DNA of 64,000 nucleotides from VRUE01 sp036379955 (GTDB taxonomy: Bacteria; Actinomycetota; Thermoleophilia; Solirubrobacterales; 70-9): contig DASVFR010000015.1 of the NCBI GenBank assembly GCA_036379955.1, positions 15,172 to 79,171 of the forward strand, written 5' to 3'. Below, piece after piece: positions 50,722 to 58,573 of this stretch. The notes beneath the pieces are model-generated. The model worked only from the letters and a program-made list of their open reading frames with translations, ran no database searches and was not told where the DNA came from. The translations under genes were made by a program, and so were the position numbers. How positions within the stretch are numbered: the first letter of the stretch is position 1; each line of letters begins with the position of its first letter.

Positions 50722-53342
50722 TCGCTGTTGGCCCCCAGGGCGCTGGCCGTGTCGAAGGCCTCGAGCCGTCCCCCGACCACCACCATCACCCTGTCGCAGA
50801 TGTCCAGCGTCGACATCCGGTGCGCGATCACGAACAGGGTCAGCTCGTGCTTCAGCTCGGCCAGCGAGGCCTGTATCAGGCGCTCCGTGCGCGGGTCCAG
50901 GGCGCTCGTCGGCTCGTCGAGAACGAGCACCTCGGGGCGGGCGGCGATCGCTCGGGCGAGGCAGACGCGCTGCTGCTGGCCGCCGGATATGGCGTCGGCG
51001 CGGGGGCCGATCACGGTCTCATAGCCGGCCGGCCAGGAGACGACCTCCTCGTGGATGCCGGCGAGGCGGGCCGCCCGTTCCACCTCGGCGTCGCCCAACG
51101 GACGGAAGAAGCGGATGTTGTCGGCGACCGAAGCGTGCAGCAGCCGCGGGTCCTGCGGCAGGTAAGAGACGGCGCGACGCCAGTCCTCGGCGGCAAACTC
51201 GCCGGCGGGAACGCCGTTGACGAGGTAACGGCCCGCGGTCGGCTCGCGCAGGCCGAGGAGGATCTGGACCACGGTTGACTTGCCGGCCCCGGTCGGCCCG
51301 ACGATGCCGACCGTCTCGCGGGCGCCAACCTCGAACTCGATTTCGTGGAGGACCGGCCTGCCGGACTCGTACTCGAACGAGACGCCGTCGAAGGCGAGCT
51401 CGCGCACCTCCCGCAGCGCCTGCGACCCGCGCCGCTCCTCGTTCGCCTCGTAGCGTCGCTGGACGTCCTGCACCCGTTCCAAGTAGGGCAGCGCCTGGCG
51501 CACGGACTGGTATGCGCCCTGCGCCTGCTGGCCATAGGTCCCGGCCCGCACCAGCAGCAGGACCACCGCTCCCAGCGAGGCGACGTGTCCGGCGCCGCTG
51601 GCGTAGAGGACGGCGAGGGCGGCGATCACGAGCAGGTAGATCAGGCTCTGGTAGATGCCGGGCACCAGGTTGGCGAGCAGTTGCATGTGGAAGAGCGGCC
51701 CCTGCAGGGACTCGATCAGCTCGTCGATCTGCCGGCGCTGGGCGTCCGCGACCCCGAAGACGTGGGTCTCCTCCGAGAGCCGCACCGCTTCGCTGACGCC
51801 GCGCGCGTAGCCGCTCGAGGCCAGCGAGAGGTCGTGGCCGCGCCGCCCGCCGAGGTTGCTCAGGGGGCGCAGCGCTCCGAAGAGCCCGGTGGCGATGACG
51901 ACGACGATCACCGCGGCAACCGGGTTGAAGGCGAGGGCCGAAGCGACGAGGACGAAGAAGGTGAGCATCGCCGCGACCAGCGTGGTCGCGGCGCGAACGC
52001 CGGCGACGGCCTGGCCGATCTGATTGGTGGCGAACTCCTGCAGCTGCCCCTCGCGGTCGCGCGACTGGGCGGCCCAGGAAGCGTGGCTGTAGGCGGCGAA
52101 CAGTTCGCCTCGCAGCTGGATCTGCATATCCGTCGCGATGCGCGCCGGCACGTAGGAGACGACCGCCTGCAGGGCGAAGCGCAGCAGTGCCAGGGCGATG
52201 CCGATCGCGAGCAGAACACCGAGACCCGCATCCGCGTGCAGCGGACCGAGATCGACCGCCACCGCGGAGTTGCCGTTGACGAGCGCCGCCGCGACCTGGG
52301 CGAGAACGGCGAGGATGCCCGCTTCGGCGAAACCCGAGAGCACCGAGCCGGCCGAGAGGACGGCGACCCAGCTACGCCGCCGGCCGAGCATCGGCGCGAG
52401 TCGCGTCCACGTCGTCAGCGATTGTGGGACCGGTGCCGGGGCGCCGGACCCACGAGAGGCGAGGGCCCTTCGCAGCCGTCCGACGAACTGCGGGATCGCC
52501 TCGTCGCGCACCTCGTCGGGCGGGATCCCCATGCGGTCCGTGACGGTTCCCGAGTCGGCCCGCGGCGAGGTCGCCTTGTGGCCGAACTCCTCCTCTGACT
52601 TGGCGTAGTAGTGATTGATCCTCAACAGGTCGGCGGTGGCCGGTTCGCGCTTCATCGAGGGGACTGGAAGGCCGTCCTCTCCCACCGGGTTGCCCCTGTG
52701 GCTGAAGGTGTGCGCGCTGCGCGCGGCGAGCGTCATCCGCGGGTAGACGATCGACTTGACCAGCACGTTCGACGGGTCCTCGTCGCGGGAACGCATCGGG
52801 TAGTTCTCGATGACGAGGCCCTCGGCGGGCCTGCGGTGCCCGTTGGTGCCGAAGAAGCGCCGGTTGACGACGACCCCGGGTTGCGCGTCGAAACGCCGCA
52901 GCACCTCGGGAAGCGTCGCCCCCGTGGGGGAGAAGAGGAACTCGTCGACGTCGATCGCCGCGATCCAGCGAACGTCGTCGCGGTGGCGCCCGAGGCAGTC
53001 GTCGTAGGCGCCCAGCTGCCCCGGCTCTTCGGGCCACGGGATAACCTCGACGACGCCCGCCGCGATCTCGGGGGCCAGCTCCTCCCGCCACTCGTCGGTG
53101 CTCAGGTTGTCGTAGAGGTAGAAGCGCTCGACGCCCTGAATACGGTGGAAGGTCACCCACTCGGCTAGGTAACGAGCCTCGTCGCGGAAGATGGCGCAGA
53201 TCGCAAGCTCGATCTCGGGCCTCCTCCCCAGGGGCCTCGGCAAGCGCGCCCGCAGATAGCCGAGACGCCGGTACGCCTCCCTCGCCGCCCTCGGGCCCGC
53301 CAGCGGAAGACGACGGGCAGTCTGCCCCGGCTGCTCGCTCAT
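50661..53342 (-). CDS. Fusion: GT92-type glycosyltransferase + ABC exporter
   Basis: An 893-residue chain with two complete parts in one frame. Residues 44-290 are a GT92-type (Glyco_tranf_2_4) domain: LAICAIFRDEARYLAEWVTF, the metal-binding DVD at 131-133 in AAIDVDEFLF, and INHYYAKSEEEF. Residues about 310-640 contain six membrane segments of a type-1 exporter; the ATPase follows with Walker A GPTGAGKST at 682, Q-loop PQDPRLL, signature ISGGQQQR near 785, Walker B VLVLDEP near 805 and the H-loop IAHRMS. The exporter half resembles PglK-like lipid-linked glycan flippases. ATG overlaps the upstream stop as ATGA. A missed stop or sequencing error is possible but nothing suggests it. Confidence 0.85.
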   Translation of the reverse strand: MSEQPGQTARRLPLAGPRAAREAYRRLGYLRARLPRPLGRRPEIELAICAIFRDEARYLAEWVTFHRIQGVERFYLYDNLSTDEWREELAPEIAAGVVEVIPWPEEPGQLGAYDDCLGRHRDDVRWIAAIDVDEFLFSPTGATLPEVLRRFDAQPGVVVNRRFFGTNGHRRPAEGLVIENYPMRSRDEDPSNVLVKSIVYPRMTLAARSAHTFSHRGNPVGEDGLPVPSMKREPATADLLRINHYYAKSEEEFGHKATSPRADSGTVTDRMGIPPDEVRDEAIPQFVGRLRRALASRGSGAPAPVPQSLTTWTRLAPMLGRRRSWVAVLSAGSVLSGFAEAGILAVLAQVAAALVNGNSAVAVDLGPLHADAGLGVLLAIGIALALLRFALQAVVSYVPARIATDMQIQLRGELFAAYSHASWAAQSRDREGQLQEFATNQIGQAVAGVRAATTLVAAMLTFFVLVASALAFNPVAAVIVVVIATGLFGALRPLSNLGGRRGHDLSLASSGYARGVSEAVRLSEETHVFGVADAQRRQIDELIESLQGPLFHMQLLANLVPGIYQSLIYLLVIAALAVLYASGAGHVASLGAVVLLLVRAGTYGQQAQGAYQSVRQALPYLERVQDVQRRYEANEERRGSQALREVRELAFDGVSFEYESGRPVLHEIEFEVGARETVGIVGPTGAGKSTVVQILLGLREPTAGRYLVNGVPAGEFAAEDWRRAVSYLPQDPRLLHASVADNIRFFRPLGDAEVERAARLAGIHEEVVSWPAGYETVIGPRADAISGGQQQRVCLARAIAARPEVLVLDEPTSALDPRTERLIQASLAELKHELTLFVIAHRMSTLDICDRVMVVVGGRLEAFDTASALGANSDYFRMASGLSAASPGAQGSG

Positions 53343-54622
53343 GCTTGTGAGGGCGCCGGCAAGCGCCCGCCCGCCCCTCGCCGGCGCGCGGGCGAGGCCG
53401 CGCGCGAGCTCTCGGCCGATCTCCAGAGGGTGGCGACGATGCAGATCACGACCGCGACGACCTGCGTGCGGTAGCGGAACGCGGTGCCGGCGTTGCCGGC
53501 GCTGAGCGAGTAGGCGACGAGCAGGAAGAACCCGAGGTAGACGAGTGGCCCGGCTCGCGCCATGATCTGACCGCGGTTGCGCAGACCGACCCTGACCAGG
53601 AAGAAGAGGGCCGTGTAGGCGGCGGCGGTGCCGAACAGGCCAAGGCCCTGGCTGATGTTGCCCAGCTGCCATGGGAAGGGTCGCAGCAATACGTCGAGCG
53701 AGCGGCGGGGAAGGTTCTTGACGACCGCGCCCCGGGTCGAGAAGTCGACCTGTTCGAGCTTCAGGTTCGAGTTGTCCGTCGCGTTCGCTTCCTGCGACCC
53801 CTGCAGGTTCTTTTCCAGGCTTTCGTTGGTCGAGGCGCGCATCACCGTCGGGGCGGCGACGGCAGCGAAGAGCACGACCATGGCGACTAGGCTGAGCGAG
53901 CGGATCGCGGCGCGGTTTTCGGCCCGCAGCCCCGCGTGCAGCACGATCGCGGCACCGGCGGCGATCAGGAACCAGCCAGCGTAATGGCGGGTGGCGACCG
54001 CGATCAGGCAGCCGGCGACGACGAGGCCGAGGCTGCGCGGGTCGCCGCGCTTCCAGATCTTTGCCCCGCCAAGGGCGACGAGGCCGATCGCCAGCATCAT
54101 GTTCGCCTCCTTGTGCAGGAGGCTGGAGAAGAACATGCTGGAGGGCTCGATCGCGAGCAGCCACATCGCCGCCACCGAGGCCTTCGGCCCGGCCAGCTCG
54201 TAGACAGCGGCGGCGAGCAGGACGAGTCCGACGACCGCGATGCCGACCTGGCCGACGCGCATCGCGAGTTCGGGCGAGTCGAAGACGTAGTCCTGGACGG
54301 CGAAGACCCAGACGTGCAGTTCGTTGAGCAGCGCGTGGCTCCATTCGGCTGAGCCGGCAGAGCTTTCGACGACGTTGCGGGCGTGGATCAGGAAGGTGGT
54401 CTCATCGCCGCCGCGCAGGGTGCTCGCCACGGATGTGAGCGAGATCAGGGCAGCCGCGATCACTCGCAGGGCGAACGCCGCCAGGGCCGGCGGGCCGAGC
54501 TCGAAGCCCGGTCTGCTGCGGTGCAACCACCCCACCAGGAGGGCAACCGCCCCTCCCGCGAGACCGACCATCGTGCCGATCACGAGGATCGAGTGAATGC
54601 TGTGGTCCGTGAGCGGCAGCAC
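53339..54622 (-). CDS. Polytopic membrane protein, polysaccharide-polymerase-like
   Basis: A 427-residue protein with about ten predicted membrane segments. Early segments are followed by GGDETTFLIHARNV, then WLLAIEPSSMFFSSLLHKEANMML, a pattern seen in Wzy/EpsG-like polymerases and related GT-C proteins, and a long outside loop around residues 265-310. No signature fixes the family. The GTG start faces the Wzz/BY-kinase gene, and the stop overlaps the GT92-ABC start as ATGA, so polymerase-like protein and exporter are co-translated. Confidence 0.7.
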   Translation of the reverse strand: MLPLTDHSIHSILVIGTMVGLAGGAVALLVGWLHRSRPGFELGPPALAAFALRVIAAALISLTSVASTLRGGDETTFLIHARNVVESSAGSAEWSHALLNELHVWVFAVQDYVFDSPELAMRVGQVGIAVVGLVLLAAAVYELAGPKASVAAMWLLAIEPSSMFFSSLLHKEANMMLAIGLVALGGAKIWKRGDPRSLGLVVAGCLIAVATRHYAGWFLIAAGAAIVLHAGLRAENRAAIRSLSLVAMVVLFAAVAAPTVMRASTNESLEKNLQGSQEANATDNSNLKLEQVDFSTRGAVVKNLPRRSLDVLLRPFPWQLGNISQGLGLFGTAAAYTALFFLVRVGLRNRGQIMARAGPLVYLGFFLLVAYSLSAGNAGTAFRYRTQVVAVVICIVATLWRSAESSRAASPARRRGAGGRLPAPSQA

Positions 54623-54639
54623 CGTTCGCTGGACGATAG

Positions 54640-54655
54640 CCCGGACGCGTCCGGG
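54640..54655. promoter_or_regulatory. Perfect 16-bp palindrome in a divergent promoter region
   Basis: CCCGGACGCGTCCGGG lies 17 bases upstream of the polymerase-like gene and 56 upstream of the Wzz/BY-kinase gene. It could be a regulator binding site controlling both directions of the glycan cluster. No regulator gene is adjacent. Confidence 0.45.
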
Positions 54656-54690
54656 TCGTGAAAAAATCCCGCATAGGGAACGCTTTCATC

Positions 54691-54706
54691 TGCCTATACT
54701 TAGGCA
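54691..54706 (+). promoter_or_regulatory. Small inverted repeat containing a possible -10 box
   Basis: TGCCTA/TAGGCA arms flank TACT just 4 bases before the GTG of the Wzz/BY-kinase gene. The TATACT inside (54695-54700) matches a -10 hexamer, but no clear -35 was found at the right distance, and if used it would give a leaderless or nearly leaderless mRNA. Confidence 0.3.
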
Positions 54707-54710
54707 CTCT

Positions 54711-56279
54711 GTGACCGAAGATCGTCACGAGGGTTTGGACATACGACAGTGGGGACGGCTGGTTCGGCGACGCAAGTGGCTTCTGCTCGCGATCGTCGTA
54801 ACGATCCCTGTCGCGGTCTACCTTGGATCCAGCCTCCTCCCCAAGACCTACCAGTCGCGAGCGACGATCAACGTCCAGCCGACGGTCGCCGGCTCCATCT
54901 TCAGCGGCCGCATCACGGCCAAATCGAGCACGGCCGAAGCGCAGACTCTGCTCAAGACGCCGGTGGTCGGCCGTCGTGCGGCTCGCATCCTCGGCATGCC
55001 GCCCTCGGCGGCGCGCGGCCTCCTCGGCCACATCTCGGTGGTGCCGACCGACCCGACCACGAGCGACAGCAGCTTCCTGACGATCATCGCCCAGGACTCG
55101 GAACCGAGGATGGCGGCGCAGATCGCGAACGCCTTCGCCCAAGCCCTCGCCCAGACCCGCACCGCCAACGCGATCAAGAGCATCAACCGGCAGATCAAGC
55201 AGCTCGAACTCCAAATCGCAGCGGAAAAGAGCAACGGGACGAGCGCCGACGCCCTGGAAGCGAGCCTGCAGGAACTGCGCGTGCAGAAGGCGGCCCAGGC
55301 CGGGACCACCGAACTGGTCGAAGGCGCGGTGCCGGCGGCGTCTCCGATCTCGCCACAGCCCAAACGCAACACCGAGATCGCGTTCGTCCTGGCGCTGCTG
55401 ATCGCCGCCGGCTTGGCGCCGTTCCTCGACCGGCTCGATCGGCGCATCCGCGAGCCCGGCGAGCTCGAGGACGTGATCGACGCCCCGGTCCTGGCGATGA
55501 TCCCCGACGACGCCTTCCCCGGCCACCTCGCCGGCCTGCACGTCCGCGAGTCCTTCCAGACCCTGCGCGCCGGCCTCACCTACTTCAACGTCGATCGCTC
55601 GCTCACCTCGCTCGTGGTCGCCAGTCCCGTCCAGCAGGACGGCAAGACGACGGTCGCCGTCAACCTCGCGATCGCCTACGCGATGGACGAACGCGACGTG
55701 ATCCTGATCGACGGCGACCTGCGTCGTCCACAGGTGGCTAATCGGCTGGGGCGCGAGGTCGAGGTCGGCCTCGACTCGGTCCTGGTCGGCCGCAAGACGC
55801 TGCACGAGGTGCTGGTCGACGTCGACGTCGGCGCCGGCCGTCTGCGCATCCTCCCCGGCGCCACGCCGCCGCCCAATCCCGCCGTCCTGCTTGGCTCGCA
55901 GCGGATGCGCTCACTGCTGAGCGAGCTGAAGGAGCAGGTCGATCTCGTGATCATCGACACCCCCGGCCTGCTCGCCGTCAGCGACGCCATCCCCCTCTTC
56001 AGCCAGGTCGCCGGCAGCATCATCGTCGCCCGCCTCAACCGCACCCCGTCCGACGCCGTGCGGCGCGCCAAACAGGTGATCGAATCCGCCGGTGGCACGG
56101 TGCTCGGCAGCGTCGCCACCGGCGCCCACGGCGGCGGCGTCTACGGGTATTACGGGTACTACGGCTATTACGGTGAGCAGAACGGGCGCGACGAGGTCGA
56201 GAACGGGAACGGGACCGGCGGGCGGCGGTTCCGAAATCTCACCTCGTTTCGCAAAGGGAACGGCTCGGGCGGGGAATAG
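54711..56279 (+). CDS. Wzz-BY-kinase: polysaccharide co-polymerase and tyrosine autokinase
   Basis: A 522-residue protein. Residues 8-240 are a Wzz domain with membrane segments at about 22-42 and 223-240 and the pre-membrane PISPQPKRN. The cytoplasmic kinase follows: Walker A SPVQQDGKTT at 305-314, Walker A' VILIDGDLRRP near 335, Walker B VDLVIIDTPG. The C-terminal tail has seven tyrosines in residues 478-487 (YGYYGYYGYY), the autophosphorylated cluster of BY-kinases, encoded by a tandem GGNTAYTAY-like repeat. It would control chain length and export. GTG start. The tail ends in a Gly/Asn-rich stretch. Confidence 0.92.
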   Translation: MTEDRHEGLDIRQWGRLVRRRKWLLLAIVVTIPVAVYLGSSLLPKTYQSRATINVQPTVAGSIFSGRITAKSSTAEAQTLLKTPVVGRRAARILGMPPSAARGLLGHISVVPTDPTTSDSSFLTIIAQDSEPRMAAQIANAFAQALAQTRTANAIKSINRQIKQLELQIAAEKSNGTSADALEASLQELRVQKAAQAGTTELVEGAVPAASPISPQPKRNTEIAFVLALLIAAGLAPFLDRLDRRIREPGELEDVIDAPVLAMIPDDAFPGHLAGLHVRESFQTLRAGLTYFNVDRSLTSLVVASPVQQDGKTTVAVNLAIAYAMDERDVILIDGDLRRPQVANRLGREVEVGLDSVLVGRKTLHEVLVDVDVGAGRLRILPGATPPPNPAVLLGSQRMRSLLSELKEQVDLVIIDTPGLLAVSDAIPLFSQVAGSIIVARLNRTPSDAVRRAKQVIESAGGTVLGSVATGAHGGGVYGYYGYYGYYGEQNGRDEVENGNGTGGRRFRNLTSFRKGNGSGGE

Positions 56280-56396
56280 GGAGCGTCCCGGTAGGGGTGT
56301 TCCACTTGCGCCTTTCCGGTGGAGAGTGCGTTGGCTGACGCCTCTTGCACACTACGAAAAGGCTAAAACGTTCCACACCCCTACCGGGACGCTCCC
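56279..56396. repeat. 118-bp nested palindrome between convergent genes
   Basis: Perfect 22-bp arms (56279-56300 and 56375-56396) run from the last base of the BY-kinase stop to the base before the stop of the converging GT4, so the palindrome is the whole intergenic region. GCCTTT/AAAGGC and GTGC/GCAC form inner stems. It may end transcription from both sides; it belongs with the long nested palindromes at 23668, 24447 and 29260. Confidence 0.8.
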
Positions 56397-57560
56397 CTAG
56401 CCCGTCTCGCCTTTCAGAAGCTCTTGGTAGAGGGAGTCGACGTCCGCGATCAGACGCGCGGCGCTGTAACGGTCTAGAGCTCTCTTGCGCGCTGCCTGGC
56501 CGGCTTCCTGACGGCGGGTTGGGTCGGTGGCCAGGGACGTAATCGCATCAGCTAGGGCCTGGGGGTCGTTGGGGGGGACGAGGATGCCGGTGTCTTCGCT
56601 CACCACCTCGCTTACCCCGCCAACGTCGGTGGCGACGGCGGGGAGGCCGGCGGCGGCGGCCTCTATTAGAGATACCGGGGTGCCCTCGTTGTCGGAGGAG
56701 AGCACCGCCAGGTCGGCGGCGGCGAGGACCGGCCGCAGATCGCGCCTGTAGCCGAGGAAGCGCACGTCGACGGCGACGCCCAGCTCGTTCGCCTGCCGTT
56801 CGAGCCCCGCCCTTTCGTCGCCGTCGCCGACCACGGCGAGGCGCAGTCGCGGCTCGGCGGCTCTGGCGCGGGCGAAGGCGTCGAGAAGCAGGTCGAGGCG
56901 CTTGATCGGCGCGAAGCGGCCGACGAAGGCGAGCAGCACCTCTTCTTCCCCCAGCCCCACGTCCTGCCGCGCCTCGACTCTCGACCGAGTGGCCGGCTCG
57001 GCGAGACGGTCGAGGTCGAGCCCGAGCGGCAGCACCTGGAACTTCTCCAGCCGGGCGACGCCGAGGCGGACGAGGTCGTCGACCGTCGCCTGACTGACGC
57101 CGATCAAGCGGTCGCTGACCCGCGCCATCGCCCGCTCGAGCTCGAGATAGAGCCGCGTCTTCGCGGCCCCGAAGTAACCCTCGAGCACGTGGCCGTGGTA
57201 GGTGTGGACGATGACGGGTCGCGGGCGGACGGCGAGGGCCGCCTGGCGCCCGAGGAAGCCCGCCTTGGCCGTGTGGGTGTGGACGATGTCCGGGCGAAAG
57301 GCGCGGGCGACGCGGATCAGCTTCGCCAGCGCCCACGGATCGTCCAGCGGGTGCACTGACTGGCGCATCTCAGGCAGGAAGCGCATCGTCGCGCCCTCCT
57401 CCTTGGCGATCCCGGCCAGCGAGGCCTCGCCGGGAGCGAGCGAGCCGTGGACGAGCAGGGTCCGGTAGCGCTCGGAATCGAAGCGGCGCCCGCTCAGCAG
57501 CCCGGCCTGATGCGCGGGCCCGCCCATGTTGAGGCGGCCGATGACGCGCAGGACGCGCAC
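56397..57560 (-). CDS. Glycosyltransferase family 4
   Basis: A 387-residue GT-B fold transferase: VRVLRVIGRLNMGGPAHQAG, DIVHTHTAKAGFLGR, VIVHTYHGHVLEGYFG, VGRFAPIKRLDLLLDAFA and the donor-binding SSDNEGTPVSLIEAAAAGLP. This order is typical of transferases following WecA-type initiation. The GTG start at 57560 lies at the foot of a 23-bp hairpin (57559-57581) that also covers the end of the upstream epimerase gene. Confidence 0.9.
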   Translation of the reverse strand: MRVLRVIGRLNMGGPAHQAGLLSGRRFDSERYRTLLVHGSLAPGEASLAGIAKEEGATMRFLPEMRQSVHPLDDPWALAKLIRVARAFRPDIVHTHTAKAGFLGRQAALAVRPRPVIVHTYHGHVLEGYFGAAKTRLYLELERAMARVSDRLIGVSQATVDDLVRLGVARLEKFQVLPLGLDLDRLAEPATRSRVEARQDVGLGEEEVLLAFVGRFAPIKRLDLLLDAFARARAAEPRLRLAVVGDGDERAGLERQANELGVAVDVRFLGYRRDLRPVLAAADLAVLSSDNEGTPVSLIEAAAAGLPAVATDVGGVSEVVSEDTGILVPPNDPQALADAITSLATDPTRRQEAGQAARKRALDRYSAARLIADVDSLYQELLKGETG

Positions 57561-57581
57561 CGGGCCCTCAGAGGGCCCGGT
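57559..57581. promoter_or_regulatory. Near-perfect hairpin over the GT4 start codon
   Basis: ACCGGGCCCTC and GAGGGCCCGGT form 11-bp arms around a single base. On the mRNA (minus strand) the hairpin contains the last four codons of the epimerase gene and two bases of the GT4 GTG start, so it could hide the GT4 ribosome binding site until upstream translation melts it. Confidence 0.5.
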
Positions 57582-58542
57582 CAAGCGCTTCTCGCTGCTG
57601 CAGCTCCTGGTAGTAGGCGTAGGTCCTGCGCAGGCCCTCGTCGAAGTCGATCGCCGGCTCATAGCCGAGGATCTCCCGCGCCTTGGATATGTCGGCCAGC
57701 GAGTGGCGGACGTCACCGGGGCGCGAGTCCGTGTGCACCGCATCGACCTCTACTCCCGCCAGGGCGCCGAGCCGGGCCACCACCTCGTTGAGGCTGACGC
57801 GCTCGCCGCAGGCCACGTTGAAGGCCTCGCCGGCCGCGCCCGGAGCATCCGCGGCTCTGATGTTGGCGTCGACGGCGTTGTCGACGTAGGTGAAGTCACG
57901 CGACTGGTCGCCGTCGCCGTGGATGATCGGGCTGCGATCCTCGAGCACGGCCGTGATGAAGTTCGGGATCACCGCCGCGTACTGCGACTGGGGGTCCTGG
58001 CGCGGCCCGAAGACGTTGAAGTAGCGCAGGGCCACCGTCTCCAGGCCGTAGACCTCGTGAAAGGCGCGGCAGTACCCCTCGGCGGCAAGCTTCGAAACGG
58101 CGTAGGGCGCGATCGGCAGCGCCGGCATCTCCTCGCGCTTGGGCAGCTCGGTGCTGGCGCCGTAGGTGGAGGAGGAGGACGCGTACACGACCCGGCGCAC
58201 CCCCTCGTCGCGGGCCGCGAGAAGGACGTTGAGGGTGCCGACGACGTTGGTCGCGTTGCTGGTCAGCGGGTCCTGGATCGAGCGCGGGACCGAGGGCAAG
58301 GCTCCGAGGTGGAAGGCCAGCTCGCAGCCGCGAACCGCGTTGTGGACGCGCTCGTAGCTCTGCAGGTCCCCCTCGATCAGCTCGATCTCCTCGAGCACGT
58401 CCTCGAGGTTCTCGCGGCGGCCGGTGGCGAAGTTGTCGAGCACTCGCACGGAGTGCCCGTCGGCCAGCAGCCGGCGGATCAGATGCGAGCCGATGAAGCC
58501 CCCTCCGCCGGTCACGAGAGCAACGGTCCCCGTCCCTGGCAT
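57568..58542 (-). CDS. NAD-dependent epimerase/dehydratase, UDP-hexose 4-epimerase-like
   Basis: A 324-residue extended SDR: NAD site TGGGGFIGSHLIRRLLADG at residues 9-27, FHLGALPSVPRSIQDP, the serine in YASSSSTYG, catalytic YAVSK near 150, and HGDGDQSRDFTYVDNAVDAN. The pattern SVPRSIQDP fits UDP-GlcNAc/GalNAc 4-epimerases of the WbpP type. ATG start close to the asnB gene on the other strand. It supplies a nucleotide sugar for the glycan cluster. Confidence 0.88.
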   Translation of the reverse strand: MPGTGTVALVTGGGGFIGSHLIRRLLADGHSVRVLDNFATGRRENLEDVLEEIELIEGDLQSYERVHNAVRGCELAFHLGALPSVPRSIQDPLTSNATNVVGTLNVLLAARDEGVRRVVYASSSSTYGASTELPKREEMPALPIAPYAVSKLAAEGYCRAFHEVYGLETVALRYFNVFGPRQDPQSQYAAVIPNFITAVLEDRSPIIHGDGDQSRDFTYVDNAVDANIRAADAPGAAGEAFNVACGERVSLNEVVARLGALAGVEVDAVHTDSRPGDVRHSLADISKAREILGYEPAIDFDEGLRRTYAYYQELQQREALDRAL

Positions 58543-58573
58543 CGACCATAATCTACCCGGTATCGTCAGCCCC

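Noticed and set aside
56143..56170. Short tandem repeats near the end of the BY-kinase, considered as a CRISPR or microsatellite feature.
   Set aside because: The repeat is in frame and encodes the tyrosine cluster expected for this kinase; there are no spacers.
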